Source: Brachypodius melanocephalos (taxonomy: Eukaryota > Chordata > Aves > Passeriformes > Pycnonotidae). Taken from it: a stretch of DNA of 64,000 nt. The notes under the pieces are model-generated. The model worked only from the letters and a program-made list of their open reading frames with translations. It ran no database searches and was not told where the DNA came from. Shown in pieces: positions 1 through 12,133 of this stretch (position 1 is its first letter; every line of letters starts with the position of its first letter). Location: positions 4,249,751-4,313,750 of the forward strand of contig VZSR01000479.1 in the NCBI GenBank assembly GCA_013398615.1, given 5' to 3'. The translations under genes and the position numbers were made by a program.

Positions 1-1234
1 CCTAGAATTTTCATTATTTTTGGTCAACAAATTCTAAGACTGCTCTTGAGCCTTCAGAGGCTCTACTGCATTTCCAAGTCAAGCTTGAAGAAGTTACAAG
101 AAATACAAAAAAAATTAAAAGGATAATACTTGCTGTGATGAAAAGAAAAAGATGTTTAAATGGTTTTAATTACTGAGTTTGTGCACACAGTAATTACCTA
201 TACATGATGCACATGATTTTCCTGTTAAGGAAGAGTCAACAAATAAAGTACTGAGATACTGCATGTATTTCTGTCCCATGTGCTGTAATTTTCACATTTT
301 ACTGCAGAAGAATAAACCAAAGATTTTTCCCATTTCAGCAATCCTGGATACACAACAATTTAGGGAGCTATAGAATTGACTGTAACAACTGTGAACTGAG
401 TGGCTATCAAATTAACAAGAACTGAACAAAAATATAAATCAACTTTTGCTGTAGTGTAATTAAAATATAACCTGATTTACCACATACTTTAATGCAAATA
501 GAAATTAAATACAGACCGTATTTTTTGCACACTACTTTCCACTCTCTCCATAATTAAATGTTATTAAATAAATGAGTACGTTTATACCATCATTCAGGTA
601 TTGCCTTTACTACCAACTATGACTCACAGATCAGACCAGCACTGTGAATGAAAAGAGATTCATTTCCCTTCCTGAGAGGGCACGGCTACACCCTGCTGAA
701 CAATCCCATTTTTAGACTGCTCATCAGAAATAACAGCCAAGGAACGAGAGAGGAGAATTGACTCAAAGGAAAGTGAAACACGAGGATCAGAGATTAAAAA
801 AAAAAAAATTATTTGGTTTAAAGAGAGGAGAGATTCATAGCCAACCATAAATGTTTTGTTTTGTGTTCTTAATGAACCTGTTTCATGTTCTTAATGAACT
901 TGTTTCATTGTACTGGGAAAGACACCCCTGAGGAGTGAATGGTCTGTAGAGCTTTTTTCCCCTGAATTTCAAGGTCTCTGGACCCCAGGTTGCACCAATG
1001 AAAGAAGCATAATTTCATGTAACATATGCCAAGTGCTCCTGCTCTCCCCTGCATATATGCTGCTTTGCCTTTATTCCTGAGACATACCCACACACAAAAT
1101 AAATACTACACCAGCTTCCGCTTTCCACAGTGACAAGATGAAAGCTGCACCCTTGTAACTACCATCTGTTAATCCTTATACCATACTCAAGGTCTGTCCT
1201 GCCCAGACAGGGGCAGGGGTGGCTCAGGACGTAC
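1..1234 (-). other. FSTL4: FSTL4 intron following the Ig exon (partial)
   Basis: This is the 5' part of a phase-0 intron starting with the GTACGT donor; its acceptor is beyond the window edge. It is AT-rich. I looked for the expected continuation of the Ig domain on the minus strand and did not find it. A 22-bp tandem duplication lies at 865-908. Otherwise nothing is identifiable. Confidence 0.85.
865..908. repeat. 22-bp tandem duplication
   Basis: Two adjacent copies of a 22-mer that begins GTTCTTAATGAAC and ends GTTTCAT (865-886 and 887-908) differ at one position (C or T). Confidence 0.9.
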
Positions 1235-1401
1235 GTTGATGTCCTCCAGGTCGAGGAAGTTGAGCAGCACGCCGTTGCGCTTCCAGAGGATGGGCGGGCG
1301 CAGCGCCCCGCGGATGCCGCAGCTCAGCACCGCGCTCAGGCCCACGGTGATGGTGGTGACAGTCACCCTCTGCTCCTCGGGCAGGCTCAGCCGAACCACC
1401 T
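1235..1401 (-). CDS. FSTL4: FSTL4 internal exon: first half of Ig-like domain 1
   Basis: Seen: acceptor TTTTCCCCCACAG precedes the exon and AAC|GTACGT is the donor. The 167-bp exon enters in phase 1 and leaves in phase 0 after 55 full codons. It reads VVRLSLPEEQ at the start, has the Ig B-strand cysteine in AVLSCGIRG and the C-strand tryptophan in PPILWKRNG, and ends LNFLDLEDIN. The partner cysteine of the Ig disulfide would be in the next exon, outside the window. Known: the motif LRPPI-WKRN and the LDLEDIN ending are shared by FSTL4 and FSTL5. Phenylalanine before LDLEDIN matches FSTL4, where FSTL5 has asparagine (from memory). Oddity: it is very GC-rich, with 53 of 55 third positions G or C and about 15 CpGs, inside AT-rich intron. 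Reading past the donor gives a spurious short tail that is intron. FSTL5 is the only serious alternative. Confidence 0.9.
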
Positions 1402-2254
1402 CTGTGGGGGAAAACAACAGCGACAGCATCAAACACCACACAGGGAGCCTGCTCCTCTTCTCCGCTCTCCGACTCCCTTTCTCATCCTGGGAATAACTTT
1501 GGAGGGTTCTGGCGAGGAGATGGGGTACCTGTGTGTGGAATCCCTGCAGCCCCTCAACATAATACCAAGGGTCTGGCCTTGGCAGAACACACCACTGTTA
1601 CCTGCCCAGTCTGAGAGAGGGAACGTCCCAATGGTGCTCTGAACAAATGATTTGTGCCGGTTCCTCCCCCATCTAATGCCTCTGGCCCTTGGTTTCTCCT
1701 CTCCTCTGTGTGTCTCCATCAGCTGTGGGACCCAGTGACCAGCCCTGTCCCCTCTATGGGACACTGCCCTTACCTGCCCTTTGCCCTGCCCCCGTACCTC
1801 AAGGTCATTGGCTGCTAGACCCTTTACTTAAGTGGGGACAAGCAGAGGATCTTCCCTCTTTGACTCTGGGCTCCCCTTTGGCTCCTGGAAATACACCTGC
1901 CAGAACTGACCTGGTGCCAGGGCCTCCTCTTCTCCTGGCTGGTTAGCCACGTGGCACGTGTGGATGTGTGAGCTGACTGAACTGCCTGAGAATCCCCAAG
2001 GGCCTTTTCCACTGGGCCCAGGCTGCAGCTCCACTCCTAAAATACACACGACTACACCTATGCTATACAAAAAAAATCCAAACCCATAAACCATAAAGTA
2101 ACAAATAGATTCAAACAAATTGAATCTGCCTCAATAAAACTCCCTGATACATCTTAGCTGTGGCATGAGGGTACTTGTAAGGGTTTTGGCTTCTGTTCTT
2201 CTCTTCTGCCACAGTCGGGATGAATAACATGGGAAATGCCAAGCTTGAGTTTGG

Positions 2255-2644
2255 ATTTGGAATGTTCATTTAATCTTATTTACAGTATTTACAGGCTCAC
2301 AAGCCGTGAGCTTAACTAGCAAGCTCGGGAAACGAGGTAAAATGGCCACCTTCTGACTCTTACCAAGGCTATTTAAGAGATAATTACCCAATAACAAGGT
2401 GACATCTATATTATTTATACTTTTGACCCAATAATGACCATCCAAGGCCCACAATGTGGACATTTTTCACCCAATTACAGAAAACCACCCAAAGCCATGG
2501 AGAAGGCAGAAGAAGGTGAAGAAGGACAAAGACAACACCCAAAATCCTCCATCTTGACTTATTTGCATACTCATATGCATTACTATACACTAAAACCCCA
2601 AATTCTAAGTTTCTAGGATTCCAACAGGCACTAAGATGGTCAGC
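2255..2644 (-). mobile_element. Possible LTR-retroelement-derived block
   Basis: The block from about 2262 (TGTTCATTTAATC) has a TG-type boundary if read as the minus-strand end of an LTR. It contains a mix of short AT blocks and a purine-rich stretch, GAAGGCAGAAGAAGGTGAAG, that I associate with avian endogenous retrovirus LTRs. I could not find a convincing target duplication: a TGGAA near 2870 is only a weak partner. Orientation, ends and identity are uncertain. Confidence 0.3.
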
Positions 2645-4480
2645 TGGCCAGCCTGGTGCAGTAGTTTACACAAAACAGTCAGCAACAAGAGGACAAGCAA
2701 AGGCCCTCTGGCTTGAGATCATCTGGGCTTCTCTAGAACACTCCTTTTAAAGGACACAAACTCCTTTAAAAAGGTACAAGAATGAGTCATGTTTATTCCT
2801 TGAAGAAGAAGAATTAAGGTCAGACTGCTGCCACTGAAATATAGATAAACCTAGTTTCAAATTGCCCAAACACTGGAAGTCACCAAGCATGAAAACTTGT
2901 TTACCAAACACAGTCACATATGGCACCTGAGATACAGATGCCCTAAAAAACAAAAGCTTTCTAATATTTTATTTAAATAAAAACCCCAGTTATGTTGACT
3001 TACGTGTGCCCACACAAAAGAAACTTCTGAGGCAGCAGATCTTATGTAAAACCTCACCACCAGCTCTCTGAAACCACATTATGTCACCTTGCTTGCTTCT
3101 GGCCAATGACACGAGATGCAGCTGCATTTTTTACCATGTGTGGTCACACAGAAAGGTCAGCCCTGATACCAGAACTACCCTGGGTGCAGATTTCATTATG
3201 GAGCACTTTGGCAGCAGTGAGACACTGACTGGGCAGCCAGGCCACATTGTCCAAGCTCCTGCAGCCACAGCTGTGTAATTCATGATGGCTTTTGTTTGCC
3301 TTCATTCCCAAGCTCTGCAATAAGAAAACTATATTGCATGTAAATGATGAAAACTGGTCTTTCAAGGTAATGGCCCATTGAGAGGAACAGGGAATGTTCA
3401 CAGCTGGAATTACTTTGCTTCAGCCTACTCTAAAACCTGGGCTGGGGAATGAAACAACCTCTCCCAGCACCAAGGCTCCTCCTTCTTCATGTCCACTGGC
3501 AACAACAGCAGTAAAACAGAGATGAAAGAGACTGATGCTGCCTCACCCAAGGCCATGTGCTTTGGGAAAAAACCACTTTAAGCAGTGCTGACACTGTAAA
3601 ATGACATACAGGGTTAAAGTTAATCTCTCCCATCAACTGGTAAAGTTACTCTTCATCCTGCCCACTTAGCCCACAACTTTGTCACTACACCCCACACAAG
3701 ATATGAATGTCAGTTGCATGGAATAAAAATTAAAAAACCCCCAGTATCGACATTTGCAAGCACAATTTTCTGCTTTTTCATATACTGTCTAATTGAAAAA
3801 TTGCTTTAACATCTCTTGAGTAGCAAACCTCTTAGATCTGTCACTAAAATACTCAGCCTATTTCAGCAGCCTTAGGCAGCCTGGAGAGAGTTCTCTGGTA
3901 TAGCAACTGGTTGTGAAGAATTAGTGCAAAACCTGCTTGTGAAAATGTGCTCCAACAGCTTGGCACCCCCTCTCTTCTGCTTCCTCCACCTAAGAGGGAA
4001 GCTAATGTGTCACAAAGTGTATTCACCACTGTGGATCGGAGGCTGACTTTGGGCTGCAGGGTCCGTACAGCATTGTTGTGTCTGCCAGCAGTGAGCATTT
4101 CTCCCACTTAAAATTCCCAGTGCCGTTTCAGGAAGAGTACAGGCTGTTTTAAACAAAAGGTAACTAGAGTTTTGATAGATGGTTGATCAGAATTAGGAAT
4201 GTTTGACTAATGTGGCGCTACTATTTGTGTTATGGTGGCTCCCAAATGCATTACATGAGAAAAGTGACACAGTCTGACTATCAAACCTTAAAAATCAAAA
4301 GGGGAGATGAACTGGGAAGGAGAACATCACCCATACAAGACCACTGAGCAGGTTAGCAACTAAGCTGGGAAGACGTAAGACATGACTGAATCACACTGCC
4401 TTCAGGTACCTGCTGGAAGAAACCAGGGAGGTAGCTACCCAGGGGGAGTGGGACATAGGAATAGAACTGTCCCAGGGAAC

Positions 4481-4645
4481 CACTAAATGGTTTGGGTTGG
4501 AAGGGACATAAATGATCATCTTTGCAACCCCTGCTGTGGGCAGGGACATTTTTCACTAGACTAGGCTGCTCCAAGCCCCATCCAACCTGGCCTTGAACAC
4601 TTCCAGGGATGCAGAGTCCATCCCACCACTCTCATCCAGCTGCCT
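4481..4645 (-). repeat. CR1 LINE 3' fragment
   Basis: Plus-strand text GGTTTGGGTTGGAAGGGAC followed by CCCTGCTGTGGGCAGGGAC, CCCCATCCAACCTGGCCTTG and CACTTCCAGGGATG is the reverse complement of the CR1 3' end. The element is 5'-truncated, as is usual for CR1. Confidence 0.9.
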
Positions 4646-6946
4646 GAAGCATGTAAACAGCACATAGGGGCTAAAAATGTAGTTATTTTCTACATAATGA
4701 AGAGCTTCTTTTAACGAATAAAATATTTGGAGTGCACTTGACAGGATAAAGAACTGATAATTACAATAATTTGTAGCATGCACTAGGGCTAATGAGGACA
4801 TCTCTTCTTGAGGAGAAATGAAATAGAGGGCCATTCATTTACAAGAGAAATGTTTTTTTCATCTTACTGCTGTTTTCCTTAATTCCCTCAGCTGTTTTTC
4901 ATGGTGCCTTGAGTTCCCTGGCTCATGCTGGGCTTCCATAACCTCTTTCTTCAGCAACGTTTTTTCAGTGCTCTCTTGCAGTGGAATTTAAGGCTTCCTG
5001 CCCATCTTACAAACAATTGCTAAAGAGGCTCTGGTTTTTCCTTTTTAGAAGCACAGTAATGAAAAATACATTAAGTTTTAATTAAAAAGACACCTTGCAC
5101 AGCTGCCATATGAGGCCAAGAGATGAGTTTTTTATGTTAAAGCATGTAATTAGCACAGACCACTTTAACAATACACACACGCTGCTTTTTTTAGAGTATT
5201 TCTATGGAGTATATTTGACAGCATCTTATTACCAGTACATTTGAGGGACTCTTATTAACATCTAAAAGCCTTTCTACTAATGCAGAATTAATTTGTGTGG
5301 TTTCAGTTGTTGCTTTTTTGTTTTCAATAGAAAAGATTTCCTTATACAAGCAGGTGTATTGGGGAGGAAACAGGATTCCCTAAGATGATGTGAGGGCTGA
5401 GCTTTTTCAAGCTCTTTAAAAAGACTCAATATTGTATTAAGTTACAGAGCTTAGATACTGCTGCTATTGGTTTATGTGTAAAAATCATTCAAGTCACCAT
5501 AATGATTTTGTGTAGAGCTTCTGGATTAAGTATTGAACACTGCTCATTTTATTTTTAAAAACCTTTAGGAGATAAAAGGATTTTTACCATGGGTATAAAA
5601 CTGAACAGAACAAATAGACAATATTCAAAGGTGCTCATTTGCAGAAGAACACAAGCTGGAATGGAATGTGGTCCTAAAATCAAGCAACATCATGTTCATT
5701 CATATTTTTCTACATTCCATAGGTTCAATGTATGGATAATATCAGTCTTCAACATATTCATAGTATCAGTCCTTGCTGATCATAGTTAACAAGTTGTGTC
5801 AAACCTGATACTCTGGGATTTCAGCAGAAGTAGCTCCTCAGCTTTCTCTATCTGGAAATAAGTTCCTGCCAACTATTCTGCCATCAGAGAGAGATGCTAT
5901 CATCAGAGAATGAATGGGATGCTATCATTCTTCACTCAATTTTTAATGGTTCCAGACAGGGGTAAAGCCTTTGTAAAAAAATCCTTTAAAAGGAATTGGT
6001 GTAAGCATGCACCTGTGCATCAGAGGACCAGGACTAATCCCTGATCACACAGATGAAAGACACCAAATGTGGAACAAAATCAAGGTCAGTGAAAGGCAAC
6101 AGGACACCACAAACTCTCCACTGGTGATGGCAGCAGCTCAGTGCCTGAACACCGTGTGGTTCAGGAATTAGGGCAGTGCCATCTTCAGACCCATCTGCCT
6201 TATTCAGGAGGGTAAGAGGATCCCTCCCTGTGGGTGGGGGTTAGTGCCAAGGGGTTATTCAGGGCAGGGACCACTCTTGTCCATCCTCTCCCACCTTTCC
6301 TGCCTGGTATGATATTCAGCCTGAAGCACTGAGCACCTTTGGTGACCCAGCTGTCACCATCTTGATGTCCTTACATTAAATTTCTTGCAATACCAGGTCC
6401 CACGGTGACACGTGAGAATGTGAACTCTTAGTAATTCCTTACCTTGTAAAAAAGTGTCAAGATATTGCTGAACATTCTCCTCTGTCCCTCCTCCTCTCCA
6501 GTGCTATTTAAGGTGCTAAGCTGGAGTTACACTGCACCTTCACAAGCTCTGCATACTAATGCAGCAGATATTACCTGTTGTGCTGGTTTATCATGGAAAT
6601 CTTTTTCTCTGCTGTCATTTGCAGCCCACCAAAGGCAATCATCATTTCACAATGAAGACATGTATAATTGAGGTCATTACAGGGAGCAACCTGGAACAAA
6701 CATCTATGGAGAAAATCTCATTGATGTAGCATCGCGTGGAGATAATTTACACAGCAATGTTGGGCACCTGCCTTTGCTCGTGCTGCACTAGCTACAGAAA
6801 CAGATTTCACACTTTAAATGGTGCTTAATATCATTCATTAGATCTGTTCCCTTAAATCTAAAGAAAATACACATTTTAATGCATTGTAGCCACCTTTAAT
6901 CATTGCTACAGTTGTTCATGGATATCTTGCCTTGCTGAAACAGAGT

Positions 6947-7180
6947 ATTGTAGAATTTCAGAACGGTTTGGGTTGGGATCTCAGCTCACTCCAATCCCTT
7001 GCTGTGGTCAGGGACACCTTCCACTGGACCAGGTTGTTCAGTGCCTCATCCAGCCTGGTCTGGAACATTTCCAGGGATGGGATGGCCACATTTTCTCTGA
7101 GAATCCTGTGCCAGGGTCTCACCACCCTCACAGGGAAGAATTTCCCCATAATATTTCATCTACTCTTGTTCTATCACTTA
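6947..7180 (-). repeat. CR1 LINE 3' fragment
   Basis: Reverse-complement CR1 3' end: TTTGGGTTGGGATCTCAG, TGGTCAGGGACACCTTCCAC, CATTTCCAGGGATGGGATGG, then CTCACCACCCTCACAGGGAA. It extends further into the CR1 3' UTR than most copies here. Confidence 0.9.
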
Positions 7181-7654
7181 GATCCTGCTTATGAGACAAG
7201 GCAATACTTTTTAAATCCTGTAACTCATCCTCAAAAGGGAGACAATGAACCAAAACATAGCCTTGCTTGATGTTCAACAGGTGAATGACTTTCAAACAAA
7301 GTCTCCAGCACTGATTCTTGCCCCCAAATTAACGCAGAGACCTGTTGTTTGTGAACTGAAGCATGGGTAACACAGCCTTTAAAAAAGTTTCTCTAGCAAT
7401 GGTTCAAGTCAGGGGTGATTTAATGGGATGGAAACTTTAGTGTCTACTTAATTCCCCAAGTCCTGCATTTGTGTTTATGCACTGCATTAGTAAAATCTGT
7501 TTATTGCCTCATGGCCATGAAGGTCAGTGGTGATTTTAGCATTTGTTTCAACAGATAAAAGAGCTCTCTAGCTGAACACACTTTCTGAACACACTGAGGA
7601 GCTAACTGAATCAAGAAAATAAAAACAATTAATAGAACATAGTTAAAAACAGGA

Positions 7655-8000
7655 TGTTGGTGATTGAAGAGACGGGATCTCCATGGTTTGCATGCATGAA
7701 GCCAGTTTATTGATTACAGAGCTCAGTGCATACACCTATATATAGGTGTATATACTTTTCATCTATAGCTAAAATTAGCAGTAGTCACGTCTCTTAGTAA
7801 CGTTGCTAAATCATAGCTTTGCACAGACATATACAGCCCTGCATGATTTGTCCCAAACAAAGCACACCGTTATCTTTTGCTTCCTCCTTCAGGGTTCTGC
7901 CCTGACTTGCCAGGGCTTGTGGCCCACCAAAGTTAGCACCTCTACTTCTGCAACCAGTGGAGCAGTACTCTGAGTTCTGCTTTCTAGCTGTATTCCCATA
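7655..8000 (-). mobile_element. Solo LTR on the minus strand with 5-bp target duplication
   Basis: Seen: CAGGA occurs at 7650-7654 and again at 8001-8005, flanking a 346-bp block. Read on the minus strand, the block starts TATGGGAATACAGC (consistent with a mutated TG start), carries TATATATAGG within a 22-bp palindrome (7730-7751), then AATAAA (7706-7711 complement), a U5-like region with GAGATCCCGTCTCTTC, and ends ACCAACA. Order and spacing of TATA, poly(A) signal and the CA end fit an LTR. A 6-bp duplication ACAGGA with a one-base shift is an alternative reading. It lies in the same polarity as FSTL4, so its poly(A) signal is in the sense direction of the host transcript. Family not determined. 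Confidence 0.7.
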
Positions 8001-9432
8001 CAGGATATACCTTTTATAATTACTCTCTCTTCTCCAATATTTTTTATGAAATGTATTTGGCTTTGCATAGAGTTTGGAGAAATTTTAGACCCTCTTAAAG
8101 CTGAGCCAACTGCAGCTAATTGATTTTAAAATGACCCTGTTATATGTGAGGTGCACTTCTATACACACAGCTGAAGGTGAAGGCCAGCCAAGGAGGGACT
8201 CTGGTGACACTGTTGGGGACACACTGGGGTGGGATGTCATGTGGTTAGTCACAGCAGAGAGAGGCTAAAAGCAATGAAGGGTGATTCACACTGGGTCTGA
8301 ACCTGTAAAACATGGTATAGCATGCTTATAAATTACTCACATTAAGATTTGAATTAGCTTCTACCCTACTCTATAGACCAAATAAATGAATTAATAACAA
8401 CCTCAGTACACTAATTACCCTGGGTTTGTATGCCTTTGCAAACCCCTCCCACTGGCTGTTTTTAGGACTATCTCCAGAAGAAACATTGCCATGCCACCAC
8501 ATTTTGCTGGTTATTAAGGTTCAACAAGCTGGTCTTACCCAGACACATCTGACATCTTCTCACCTGCCCAGACTCAGGTGAAAGGATCATCCATCATCCA
8601 GTGAAAAAATCTCCACTTTCTGAACATCAACTTAGAATTAGAGGAAAGCCAGTCATGCTATTAGAGTTGTTTACGTTATTAATTAACCTTAGAGTTGTTA
8701 ATGAACATGATTATAGTTGTTCACAATTAATGAACCCAGAGATTCCAGCTCTCACATCAGTTCAGTGCAGGTGACTGGGATGAGGTTTCTGGCTTTATAA
8801 CCTGTGAAAAACACCACCAGGAACTGGCTCTGCCTCTGGCCACCCTTGGTGGGACCCATCACTGCCCACTGTCACTGTGGGACATCTCAGGAGCCTGACA
8901 TACCTGTAAGGACTGCAAGCTTAATTAATGTGAACAAGAAAATGATTCGTAAAGCTGAGTAGAAATGTTCGTACCTCAGCTTTATTTTGTAACTGCAATA
9001 ATTCAAGTTCTTAACCTAATTTATAAATCCTCAGGAGCTTCTGTGGGCCACTTCAGAAAGCATTTTATTGTAAATTCTCTACTAAATTACTAATGCTGTT
9101 TTTAAGCCATAAAAAGACATAATCATATATCTAACAGAATTTAGTACCTGAAGCACTCTCCTGTCATTATTCCTGATTGCCACAGGCTATGACTCCCCAA
9201 GGTAGGTCCCAGCCTTATATTTAAAGTCTTGTTGTGGAATTAAAAATAAATGTGTGCAAGTCCCCACGACACTCAGCTCTGGTGTGGTGGTAAAGACACT
9301 GCCTCTCATCCCTATCTAGCCCATGTCACCATGACTTAGAACAAATGTAAGAGAAAAACAGCTATTGAAATAATTAAATATTGTGATATCTTTTATTTTC
9401 TTCAGCTGTGTCCACTATATGCTATTGATGAC

Positions 9433-9530
9433 ATTTCATGAATGGTTGGGGTTGGAATAGTCCTTCAAAGCTCATCTTGTCAACCCTTCTCACAGGGAGG
9501 AACAACTTCCACCAGACCAGGCTGCTCAGA
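9433..9530 (-). repeat. CR1 LINE short tail fragment
   Basis: ATGGTTGGGGTTGGAATAG and CTTCCACCAGACCAGGCTGC match the reverse-complement CR1 tail. The copy is degraded, with an internal deletion in the CCCTGCC block. Confidence 0.7.
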
Positions 9531-10607
9531 GTAGTTGATTACTTAGATAATGAGAATATGCTGCAGAAAATAAAGCATAACTTGAAAAAAATATTGAATG
9601 TCAGAGTTTGGGCCAGCTTCTAAGGGGACTAGAATTCACTCAGACCACACTGCCGTGGTTCTATGAAACACCTGCATGTTCCCCCTGGAAGAGTGAAAAG
9701 ATGCCCCAGGGGGAAGATGAGCATCATTTCCAGCAGCTGGATTTGAGAGATCTGAGATTCAGATCTCCTAAACCACAGATTTGGAGGCTGGTGCCATATC
9801 TGAGAGGGTGCCTCAATCCCCTTCTGAGCCCACTTGGGACCCTGGGTCACCCTGCCTGGCTTGGTGATCTGCTCTCAAGACCTGACTAGAGAGAATCTTC
9901 AGGTGAGTAATTCTGAGCCACCTGCACCGGAAACATCACATCTGGAGAGCCAAACTCTGTTCAAACAGCTGCTTAAACAATTATCTAAATTATACACAAA
10001 GTCCTCCCAAAAATCATACATATTTAAAAAAAGAAGTCCAGCTGTCTCATATGAATCCGTATCAAGCATATTCACATTGCTAATAAATTTGCTAAAAACT
10101 ATTTATATTGACTTTTAACCAAACACAGCTTTTTAATGTACTTTATCCTAATGATCAATTTGTTTTCCATTTTTTTAGAAGAAAACAAGGAACATACTTT
10201 CCATCACAAAATCCCATCACTCTCCTCTTGCTAATCAGAGGGAAAACATTGAGTTTGTGCAGGAAGGGATAATTTATTCATTCTTGAAAGTACATGAATA
10301 AATATAAGTTGTTCAGTGCTTAATTGTCTAATCTCCTGAGAGTAGTGATGGATTCATTATGTAAATAGGTATAAATAGTCTATTTTAGAGAAAAGTTTAC
10401 ATAAAGGAATTAGTTTTTATTTTGAATTTTTATTTCCTACAGATTGAGAGCAATGTTGATATGATTAATTTCTGATAAAATATTCCCATGCTGTACCAAG
10501 AGTGTCCTGCTGAGACTGTAGCAGCCATGCATTTCCCCAGCCAATTTATTAATCTGAAAAGTAAAATTGCTAATGGTCTAAACAGGCTCTCAGAATTCCT
10601 TCAGGGA

Positions 10608-10766
10608 GTCATAAAATCACAGAATGGTTTTGGTTCATCTCGTTCCACCCTCCCTGCCCTGGGCAGGGACACCTTCCTCAGACCAGGTTGTTTCAAGCCC
10701 CATCCAGCCTGGCCTTGGACACTTCAGGGATGGGGCAGCCACAGCTGCTCTGGGCAACTTGTTCAC
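10608..10766 (-). repeat. CR1 LINE 3' fragment
   Basis: TCATAAAATCACAGAATGG corresponds to the CR1 terminal octamer repeats. GGGCAGGGACACCTTCCTC, CCCCATCCAGCCTGGCCTTG and GCTGCTCTGGGCAACTTG follow in the expected order. Confidence 0.9.
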
Positions 10767-12014
10767 ATGAGTTTAACATGAGACTCAAAAGACTTGTCTC
10801 TTTTTCTTAAAAACAGTCAAAATCACACTACGAGGTCCTCCTCTGCCTCTTTCCAAACAACTGTGGGAGAGCAGAATTAAAAATCTCTCACTGACCTCAC
10901 CAAAAAATAAAGAACTATGAGTTCTTGGGGACAGATGTGAAGTGTTGCAGATGCTCTTTGAGTTTCACCTTTTCTATCCTACTGGAACTGTAAGACACAA
11001 CGATAACATCAGTTGTTTCACTGCCACAAAAGGAACCATTGTCTCTTTCAAAAGGTTTATTTCAGCATTTTTAGGAGTTAAAAAGTTTCTCCGAATCCAG
11101 AAATTCCTTAGCTTTGAGACTGAGAACTCTTTAGCACAGGCAGGTTCTGTCAAAGCAACAAGACTTTGAACAGCCACTATCAATATTTAAACTATGATAT
11201 TTCAGAGTTTCAGAACCAAAAAAAAAACCCATACAAAATCACTAAACTTATTTTTGTAACTTTTCTAAGTTACAACAGCTGAACTGATTTATACCTGATT
11301 TAAGGCAGAAGAAGATAGCTTCTGGTGGAGGATGTAGCATTCCAAGTTTGTCCCTGGAGTGAATTTTTATGGATGCTCTATAAAGCCCTAGGGTTTATCA
11401 TGGAAATACTGTCAGAACATTAAGTTCAACATGACTCGTGGGAATCACTAAGATGTGGACATAAATTACTTCAAATGTAGAAACAAGTCAGGCCATGGGA
11501 TATTTGGGGTTCAAGAAACATTCACATGTAATTTAAAACTCCTGAGTCATCAAAAACGGCTTTATCAAACTGCTCTAATCTTTCACTCTCTGTCCTTTTC
11601 CTTTGAGTTCTCAGCCAGCATTATGCAATGAATCTGATACATGAAAAAATGGATGAACCAGGAAACAATCACCCTAGAAACTAACCCTGAACTTCTTCTG
11701 AACCTCAGATTAAGGGTTTGTAAAAAAAATCCCAAGCATTTAAAATCAAGTACGCATATTTCTTTCATATTCCCACATTTATTGTGCTCATAAAGAACCA
11801 AATCAGTGAGAGCACACCTTTGGAGTTGTAAATAAGCATTAGTAACATTTTTCATGGAGCTTTCATTGCTTTCTGTGGATGACTGCAAATTTTAGCTGTG
11901 GTGATTATGTGGATTTTGCATCTTTCCTGACTATAGCGATGTTCAGGATGTTTCATAAATGCAAGGAACTCTGCTCTCCTGTTCTCATGGCAATTCCCAG
12001 ACAGAACCTGACAT

Positions 12015-12133
12015 ACTTCAGGTTGGATGGGGCTTGGAGTAACCTGTTCTAGTGGAGGGTGTCCCTGACCATGGCAGAGGTGTTGGAACTCCATGATCTT
12101 TGAGGATCCTTCCAACCTAACTCACCTGTGATG
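12015..12133 (+). repeat. CR1 LINE 3' fragment
   Basis: Sense CR1 tail: AGGTTGGATGGGGCTTGGAG, GGTGTCCCTGACCATGGCAG, GATCTTTGAGGATCCTTCC. It is 5'-truncated and diverged. Confidence 0.85.

Noticed and set aside
1187..1234. Reading frame continuing past the Ig exon
   Set aside because: It crosses a consensus GTACGT donor; the extra residues do not match the family, so this is intron read-through.
1236..1496. Plus-strand ORF of 86 codons over the Ig exon
   Set aside because: Antisense shadow of a GC-rich real exon.
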